DNA from: Hygrocybe punicea
Taxonomy: Eukaryota > Basidiomycota > Agaricomycetes > Agaricales > Hygrophoraceae
NCBI GenBank assembly: GCA_963556145.1
Contig: OY744463.1
Span: 5,332,001 to 5,396,000, forward strand
Length of the DNA stretch: 64,000 nucleotides
Direction of reading: 5' to 3'
Shown here: positions 56,744 to 64,000 of the stretch, one piece after another
How positions within the stretch are numbered: the first letter of the stretch is position 1
Layout of the letters: each line of letters opens with the position of its first letter
Program-made: the position numbers and the translations under genes
Notes under the pieces: model-generated
The model's database searches: none
What the model was told of the DNA's origin: nothing
What the model saw: the letters and a program-made list of their open reading frames with translations, nothing else

Positions 56744-59700
56744 TGAAGTACTTGCATTCATTTATACTGGACCATGCAAACCTACCAAGTCTGATTTTGA
56801 GCGTACACCACTGCTTGTTAGAAGAAATAAAGTTGCAACTGCATTGAATTGGCTGAAACTAAATCATTGTGACTATTTTGACTTGGAGATTTCAGCAGAG
56901 AACTTGAAGCAATATCCTGAGAATGACATACCAGTGGTGGTGGAGTACAGACAATCATTCATTAACAAAAACCCAGAAGCTACTGCTGTTAATGACATGG
57001 AAGAGGAAGAAGGAACTGAGACTGGGATGTGTCCATTTGTAGTTCATGGTCTGACTGGTGAAGAGTACTCTACCAAAAGTATCAAAGCCATAAAAGCCAT
57101 TGCCTTAAAACATCTGATGGATAATAACAAGATTTTGGCAATTGGACATGAGAGTGATCCACAATCCATCTATAATAATCCTCAGTTGTTCCCTCAAATG
57201 ATGCCATGGTTGTTTCCCTATGGACTTGGTGGAATTGGTAACTCACTGATTCAAGGCAAGATTTCTGAAATCAAACACAAGAGACACTTGTTAATGTACT
57301 ATGACAAGAGGTTTCAGAAAGATCCACACTTCCCTTTGATTGCATTCAACCATGAGCAAATAAAAGAGTCTACAACAGCTGGCTATTTATTAGCTGAAAA
57401 AGCAAAATTTGAACACATTTCACAAAGATTGATGGATGTTGATCTTGGAGTTTTGAATAACATTGCTAGAAAAATGGAAGATGGTGAACATGTCACTCCA
57501 GACACAGATGAAGAGAAACTTTGTTTCCAATTAATTAAAGATATTGATCATGTAGGCAGTCATGTCAAAGGATCGCTCACAAGCAAGAAATACATGAGAA
57601 ATGAAGTCTGGTCTCTGATGTCCTTTGTGGGGGCACCTTCCTGGTTCATTACATTTTCACCTGCAGATAACATGCACCCACTCTCCTTATATTATGCTGA
57701 TATAAAAGAAACATTCACACCTGAGCTTAGAGGGTATGATGAGCGATACAGACTTATTGCAGAAAATCCTGTGGCTGGTGCTAGATTCTTTCACTTTATG
57801 GTAGAACTATTTATCAAACATGTCCTGGGAGTTGGTTCAAAACATTCTGGCTTTTATGGTGACACCAAGGCATACTATGGTACAGTGGAGCAACAAGGAT
57901 GTCTCACTCTTCACATGCACATGCTACTATGGCTCAAAGGATGTTTGTCACCTCAGGAAATCAGAGATAAAATAATGGATCCAAATTCAGATTTCCAACA
58001 AGCCTTTGTTCAGTATCTGGAAAGTGTGCACATTGGTGAATTCATGACTGGAACTATGGATGAAGTCAAAGCTAAGGTAAACCAGAAATCTGAACATGAA
58101 GACTATAAGGATCCCACTCAGACTCTGCCTGAAGCACCCCCACTTATGTGTACAATTATACATGATGTGAACAGTGCACTCAACTGCAATGATTGCAAAC
58201 AGGTGAATTCATGGTGGGACAAATTTGCAAACACTGTTGATCATTTGATTTTACGCTCCAATGTTCATAATTGTGGCAGAAATAGTTCCAACAATGAGAA
58301 AGTCCAGAGAAAAGACAGACCCAGTTGCATGAACAAACATGGTAAATGCAAAGCTAGATTTCCCAGACCTTTGTTTGAATCAACACAAGTAGACCCAAAA
58401 ACAGGTGCATTGAATGTCAAAAAGGGTGAAGCTTGGATTAATACATTAACACCTCTTGTGACATTTCTACTTCGCTGTAATTCTGATGTTACAAGTCTTC
58501 TTTCTGGTACTGCAATCAAAGCCATTGTAGCATATATCTCTGACTATATTACAAAACCTGGATTGAAAACATATAGCATATTTGATACCATTAGAAGTGT
58601 GTTTGACAGAAACTCAGAAATGCTTGGAGGGTCAATGAAAAGAAAAGACAAAGCTAGAAAACTCATCACCCAGATCATCAATGCTTTAACTGCAAAACTT
58701 GAAATTGGTGGTCCAATGGCTTCAATGTATCTGCTTGGTCACCCTGACCATTATACTAGTCACAAATTCATTCCTGTTTACTGGAGAAACTATGTGAGAG
58801 AAGTCCAGAAAGCTTGGAATCCAGATGCAAATGATGACATGCAAGTTGACTCTGAAAAAGTTGTACTGCACAATCAAAAGGGAAAATTCATAGGACTATC
58901 TGCTGTGCATGACTATATTTACAGACCAACTCATTATGAAGACATGAATTTATATGAATGGGTGCAGGGTGCAGAAAGAGTCAAGAGAAATCTTCAACCA
59001 GCTCATGATGAAATAAACAGTGATGATGAGTTAGATGTCTTGGAATCTGAGCCACAAACCGCAACTCACAAAAAAACTTCGAAATCTAATGTACCTACCA
59101 GTAATGACTTAAGCATAGAATTTGATGATCTTAACATCAAAGATGATGACAATTTCATAGAATGTGATTCAGAGGATAATTATAATGAGTCTGATAGCAC
59201 TGAGTCTGTCCAAGAAGATACCAAGCTTTTCCTGGAAGATCACCCATTGTATGAAACACACTGCATAGAATTCAGTGAAAAGAAGCAGTATGTTGTTCCA
59301 AACTTTGTTGGTGGTTCACTGCCGAGACGTGATAGAGGAGATAGAGAATACTATTGCATCACAATGCTCACTCTGTTCAAACCATGGAGATCTGGCAATG
59401 ACCTCAAAAGTAACCTAGAATCATGGGATGAAGCATTCACTGATCATGAATTCACTGACAGGCAATTAGAAATTATGGACAACTTTAATCTGAGATATGA
59501 ATGTTTAGATGCTAGAGATGACTATTCTGCTCAGCTTACACAAGGAGCAGTGTTGGATGGTACTTGTCCTCAATTTATGACTTCAGACATGATTTCACAC
59601 TTGGATGATGACAACATTCAAAATGGTGGTGACTTTGGAGATGACAATTATGAGCAGGACAAAAACAACACAGAGTATGGCACTAACAAATACTCTGAAC

Positions 59701-61967
59701 TTGGTCAACATGGTAGACTGATCAAAGCTCAAATGGATGCCACTGAAAACATTGTCAGAAACATTGGTTGGCTTGATCCATGTCCAGATGGTTCTATTAC
59801 AGTAAATTCTGCTCCACTTGAAGTTGAAATGAATCAACCTGGTACTCAATGGAAACAACTTGTTCAAGAACAGAGACAAGAAATACTAGATGAGCGTAAT
59901 CAATATATTCCTGCAAACTCAAAGTCTGTTTCACACAAAACATATGCTGATGCAAATGAAAATGATGTGATGATTGTGGACCAATCATACTTGATGCAGA
60001 CTTTCAGAGCTGCAAATGCACAGAGACAACAGCTAATTGATGCTACAGTTAGAAAATTCTGCTTGAACACTGAGCAGAAAAGAGCCTTTAGGATTATCGC
60101 AAATCATGCTTCATCTCCTAGCAGTGACCAGTTGAAAATGAATATTGCTGGAATGGCTGGCACTGGAAAATCACAAGTCATCAAAGCAGTTGTTGATTTC
60201 TTTGACAATGTACATGAGTCTCACAGATTTGTTATTCTTGGTCCCACTGGTACTTCTGCAGCTCTACAAAATGGCTCAACCTATCACTACTTCCTGGGCA
60301 TCAATCCAAACATGTCAAATAGAAATGAAGCAATGGGCATTGCTCAGCTCAAAGGGAGACTAGAAGGAGTTGACTACATTTTCATTGATGAAGTCTCAAT
60401 GTTGTCTTGTCATGATCTCTACAAAATCAGTGCTAGACTCACTAAAGCTTTGAACATACATGACATGCCATTTGGTGGAATCAACATGATATTTGCTGGA
60501 GACTTTGCACAGTTACCACCAGTTGGAGGTGCACCGTTGTACAGTGGAACAGTTGGCACTCAGATCACATCAGCCTTGACAACACATTCTCAGGAAACTG
60601 CAATTGGAAAAGCACTCTGGCATCAAGTAACCACAGTTGTGATTCTCAGAGAAAACATGAGACCGAGGACCCAAACAGCTGAGGATGCCTTGTTCAGAAC
60701 TGCCCTTGTCAACATGCGTTATGGCAAATGTACAGCACAGGATATTCAATTTTTGAGAACCAGAATTGCAGGCAAACGTCCAGACCAGCCCAACATTGCC
60801 TCCAAAATTTTTAGAAATGTTCCCATCATATGTGGCATTCACTCACAAAAGGATCAGATCAACCAGCTTGGATGTGAAAGATTTGCTTCAGATACCAATC
60901 AAAACTTGACCAACTTCTATTCCATTGACAAATGGGGAAAAGACAAGGAGTCTAGTGTGAAAAACAAGTCACAGTCCAAATCTAAAGCAGTACATCAATC
61001 CAGTGACATAGATTTTGATACACAAAGAGAGATATGGAAAGTGCGACATGCTGCCACTGATAACTTTGCTGGGAAACTCTCCTTATGTCTTGGCATGCCT
61101 GTGATGCTTCGCAACAATGATGCCACTGAGCTCTGCATTACAAAAGGACAAGAGGGATTTGTTGTTGGCTGGCAGTCACTCAAAGCAAGTCATGGCAAAA
61201 GAGTACTTGACACCCTGTTTGTTGAACTGGACAAACCTCCAAAGCTGATCCAGATTCCTGGACTTCCTGAGAATGTAGTGCCCATTGTAAAAAACACCAA
61301 GACAATTCAGTGTGTATTTCCCAGTGACCTGAATGAATCCATTGAGAGACAACAAGTCTGGGTGCTTCCTAACTTTGCAATGACTGCTCATGCTGCTCAA
61401 GGAAAAACACGTCCATTCAATGTGGTGCATTTAAACAGTTGCTTCAACCACATGTCATATTATTCTTCATTGTCTAGAAGTGCATCTGCTGCTGGAACTG
61501 TTATCATTCAAGGCTTTGACGCCAAAGTGATCACTAGAGGTTGTTCTGGATATCTTAGACAAGAATTTAGAGAACTAGAATTGCTTGATGAGATTACCAG
61601 GATCAGATATGAAGGCGCTTTACCTGACCACATTGATGCTGGTACACGCTCTGTTATGCTTCGAAATTTTCAGCAGTGGAAGGGAATTCACTATGTTCCT
61701 GCCAAAACTGATACTGCTATTAAATGGTCACCAACTGATCCACTACTATTGGCTCATAGAATCCCTGACAGCCCATGGCAATTGGTTGAAAAAGGCAAAG
61801 GCAAACAGAATGCAGCTGTAGTTGCAACTTCATTTGTTCCAGCAAAAGGCTCAGTTGCTATTGGTTCAACCCAAAAACATTCACTTGACACAAACAATGA
61901 ACCAGTAGCTAAAAGGCCTCGGATTACCAAAAACCATGTCAACCAATCATCCACAAGCAAGCAATAG
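56744..61967 (+). pseudogene. Helitron copy C, Rep nuclease and PIF1-like helicase
   Basis: A long uninterrupted stretch of about 1,740 codons. Order: the Helitron-like N domain (MPWLFPYGLGGIGNSLIQGK, about 57200), the HUH nuclease motif GCLTLHMHMLLWLKG (about 57900), the two tyrosines in YISDYITKPG (about 58530), a Ser/Asp-rich linker (58990-59260), REYYCITMLTLFKPWRSGND, then the helicase: Walker A GMAGTGKSQ (about 60150), GPTGTSAAL, Walker B FIDEVSML, GDFAQLPPVGG, RENMRP, TAHAAQGKT (about 61380) and YSSLSRSASAAG. The C-terminus is basic and ends Ser-Lys-Gln before TAG (61965-61967). The catalytic residues are all present, but the upstream frameshift and TAA disconnect the N-terminus. Confidence 0.92.
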
Positions 61968-62780
61968 GTCATTAACTCTCCAGCTGGACTTATCTGGGAT
62001 AGAAATGACTACAGCTGTGCATATGACTCATTGTTGGTCATTCTGTTTGAACTGTGGAAAGACAATCATGCAGAGTGGTCTACAGTATTCAGAAGCATGA
62101 ATGATCATTTGACCACATTGTCTCATGGTTTTCCACAGGTATTGCACAAAAATGTGGCATTTGAACAGCTAAGAGATCATCTTAGAACTACACTGCATAA
62201 CATGAATCCTACAGACTTTCCTAGAGGCACTGTGGGCATCAGTGTTGCCAATCTGGCTATGGAGTTGTTTAAAGTCAATGATATTGTAGCCTCTTCTCAA
62301 CATGAATGTTCTCAATGTGACTTTGCAGAAGAACCTATTGATGACAGACTAGGCTATGTGTTACATGCTGATGACACCATTAAAGAGTCTACCATGAAGT
62401 GGGTTAATACCTTGTCACAAAAAACCAATAGAAGATGTCCTGATTGCAACAGCAGAATGAAACAACTTGTATTTTATAATGAAGCACCACACATTCTTGT
62501 TCTAGAGTATCCATTTAAAAACATTGAAACCAGTCATAGACTAGAATTTGTTTCAGAGACTGGCACAAAGACATTAGAACTTAGAGGCATTGTATATCAT
62601 GGTCAATATCATTTCACCTCACACATTATTACTGCACAGAAACAAGTATGGTATCATGATGGAATGATTACAGGCAACTCTTGTTCCAGAGACCCTGACC
62701 TTACACAACTTTCAGACCATGATATCAGACACTGTAAAAATAGAAACCTTGTACTAGCTATTTATGCTCAGAGTCTTTGA
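61968..62780 (+). pseudogene. USP-like cysteine protease domain of Helitron copy C
   Basis: This follows the helicase in the same frame with only one amber codon between. Its first conserved segment is GLIWDRNDYSCAYDSLLV, with a candidate catalytic Cys (codon 62016-62018). Next are two Cys-x2-Cys pairs (HECSQCDF and RCPDCNSRM), as in the zinc-binding fingers of ubiquitin-specific proteases, then LRGIVYHGQYHFTSHI with a candidate catalytic His, ending IYAQSL. The layout Cys box, zinc pairs, His box is that of family C19 (ubiquitin-specific peptidases), though distant; assignment is by motif order only. It has no ATG near its start (first at about 62031), so it would be made by read-through or as part of an ancestral fusion. 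Confidence 0.65.
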
Positions 62781-62861
62781 GCATCCTCCTTGAGGTCAAG
62801 CATGGCTTTCTTCATGTGGTAATCTGTTGTGTAGCATTCAAGGTCATGGAGAAGTAGGGTT

Positions 62862-63400
62862 ACGAGTTCTTCCATTTATGGAAAACTCGTTCTTATACAC
62901 CGGGTTTCCAGTCTGTTTGGTGATTCATTCATTCATCTCAGGGACTGAGCGAAAATTGTGTCCCAATATGGCAACTGAGTTCAAAATCCCGTTTGACTGG
63001 TTTCATTCCAGAATTCAGAGCCTCTATTGACTTGCACACTGGATAGACTGTCACCAGATTTGACAAGGAGCATGTCATGGGGACTGTCCTGCTGGAAAAA
63101 AATTATGGAGTGGATCTGACATAATTTGGACCACCTGTGAGCTGGTTTATGCAAAGGAAATGAGTATAGATACAATAACTGGTGTAAAACTGCAAAGTAA
63201 AATGTGGTAATTTCTAGCTATATTCTCTTGTATGTATGGTACACCTTTGTCCACTGAAAGCAGCTGTGAAATGTCATATCTGAATTTCTAAGATGCAAAC
63301 AAGCAAGGGTGGTCCGGACTTGTGGCTGAAATTCGAGCGGAGTCTGAAATGCACAGTCAGACCATTCGAGCTCAGATAAGTGCAAAACCTTCAGTTGCTC
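62862..63400 (+). mobile_element. Further Helitron-like 5' end (copy D)
   Basis: Directly after the 3' end of copy C comes ACGAGTTCTTCCATTTATGG, forming a hairpin with ATGGAAAACTCGT, then TCTTATACACCGGGTTTCC. The start ACGAGTTCTT and the post-hairpin TCTTATA.ACC resemble the left ends of copies A-C. The right extent is unknown and no coding sequence was found. Confidence 0.5.
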
Positions 63401-63479
63401 AACAGCAAGATCGTCGGGGGGGGTGGTGTACAGAAAGGTAAGCACGTAGTTTTATTTGTATGGTCTAATAATGATGTCT

Positions 63480-64000
63480 GCATCCCCCGCATCTCATCCG
63501 CGTTGAAAATGAGGGGCCGGGGGGTCTCAGGACCTTGCAATCCCGCCATCTGCCCAACCACCCCACCCCCCTGTTTCCGCCCGTCAGTCCACCCCACCCC
63601 GCTTGTTTTCGACCACCCCCGGCTCGTGTATGCCCCCCGCACCTCGTTCACGTTGAAAACGGGGGGTCGGGGGGTCTCAGGAGCTCGTGCTGCCGCCATC
63701 TGTGCCCCCACCACAACACCCAGTTTTTTTACACCCGAAACACACCCTCCCACACGGTTTTTGGCCACACCCGGTTGGAATACACCCACGGCGCATCGTT
63801 CCCGTTGAAAACGAGTGGCCGCGGGCCCTGAACCCTCGTGCTGCCGCCATTTGTGCCCAACCACTCACCCCCTCTTTTTTACACCCCAAACACGCCTCCC
63901 CTCACAGTTCTTGGCCACGCCCGGCTGGAAAACACCCACGGCGCGTCGTTTCCGTGGAAAATGGGTGGCCGTGGGGCCCTTAATCCCCGCCTTGCCGCTA
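63480..64000 (+). repeat. GC-rich satellite, ~150-bp unit
   Basis: The word CGTTGAAAA (or CGTGGAAAA) occurs at 63501, 63651, 63803 and 63953, a period of 150-152 bp. Each unit also has a CCGCCATCTGTGCCC-type word and GGCCACACCCGG. About 3.5 units are visible, and the array runs off the window. It is rich in CpG, in contrast to the Helitron before it. Confidence 0.9.

Larger units (their letters stand above)
52527..62861 (+). mobile_element. Helitron copy C, 10.3 kb, full length
   Basis: The left end is a hairpin (52527-52557, ACGAGTTCTTTTAA...TTAAAAGACTCAT) with the same flanks as copies A and B. The right end is ATCTGTTGTGTAGC...GGAGAAGTAGGGTT, shared with copy B. The insertion site is inside the coding part of copy A, with no target duplication visible. 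It holds a hAT MITE, a ~1.5-kb AT-rich leader with subterminal palindromes, a Rep-helicase gene and a protease-like domain. CpG is strongly depleted, for example none in about 300 bp around 57000-57300. Confidence 0.88.

Overview
The window is a stretch of basidiomycete (mushroom-forming, Agaricomycete-type) nuclear genome. The evidence is short (about 50 bp) GT-AG introns breaking every conserved gene, a Plavaka-type DNA transposase, a chromodomain Ty3/gypsy element, Helitrons with fungal-type Rep-helicases, and conserved fungal proteins (topoisomerase II, GCN20-like ABCF ATPase, ARP5, Sec4/Rab8 GTPase). Only about a quarter of the window is single-copy housekeeping sequence. The rest is accessory DNA, much of it nested mobile elements.

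Left part (1-19.4 kb): TOP2 (minus, 3' end cut by the window edge) and a GCN20-like gene (minus) are intact. They are followed by low-complexity T-rich tandem repeats, an unclassified gene remnant (8.3-9.0 kb), a broken Pcl-type cyclin copy between two ~115-bp direct repeats, an apparently intact Plavaka transposase gene (12.0-15.3 kb, minus), a 175-bp tandem repeat, and an apparently intact unrecognised gene (16.4-18.7 kb).

Middle (19.4-44.4 kb): an unrecognised gene (19.5-28.1 kb) is split by a complete, young 7.2-kb Ty3/gypsy chromodomain element (19713-26945, minus). Its two 561-bp LTRs differ at only three sites seen, and the target duplication is ACAAG. The element carries a -1 frameshift heptamer at the gag-pol junction and an 11-nt match between its primer-binding site and the predicted RNA 5' end, the signature of Tf1/sushi-type self-priming. 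Next come a secreted/single-pass membrane protein gene (28602-29896), then a 9.45-kb insert holding a cargo-gene remnant, a hAT MITE and a decayed Helitron Rep-helicase gene split by an 825-bp solo LTR. The insert is flanked by 580-bp direct repeats that duplicate the end of the membrane-protein gene and the ARP5 promoter. ARP5 (plus) and SEC4 (minus) follow in convergent orientation.

Right part (44.4-64 kb): AT-rich, CpG-poor nested Helitrons. An old Helitron (copy A, from 44453) was hit by a 3.4-kb Tc1/mariner element that carries a second, antisense gene; by an LTR-type insertion that itself contains a small reversed Helitron (copy B); and by a 10.3-kb Helitron (copy C, 52527-62861) that contains another hAT MITE. 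Copy C encodes a Rep-helicase and, after a single in-frame amber codon, a USP-like cysteine protease domain. Another Helitron-like end abuts it at 62862. The window ends in a GC-rich ~150-bp satellite.

The premature stops in the older elements are nearly all TGA, TAG or TAA at places where the family would have Arg (CGA) or Gln (CAR), and these elements are poor in CpG. Both fit cytosine deamination at methylated repeats, whereas the young gypsy element is CpG-rich. All coordinates were read by eye; intron borders are approximate unless stated.
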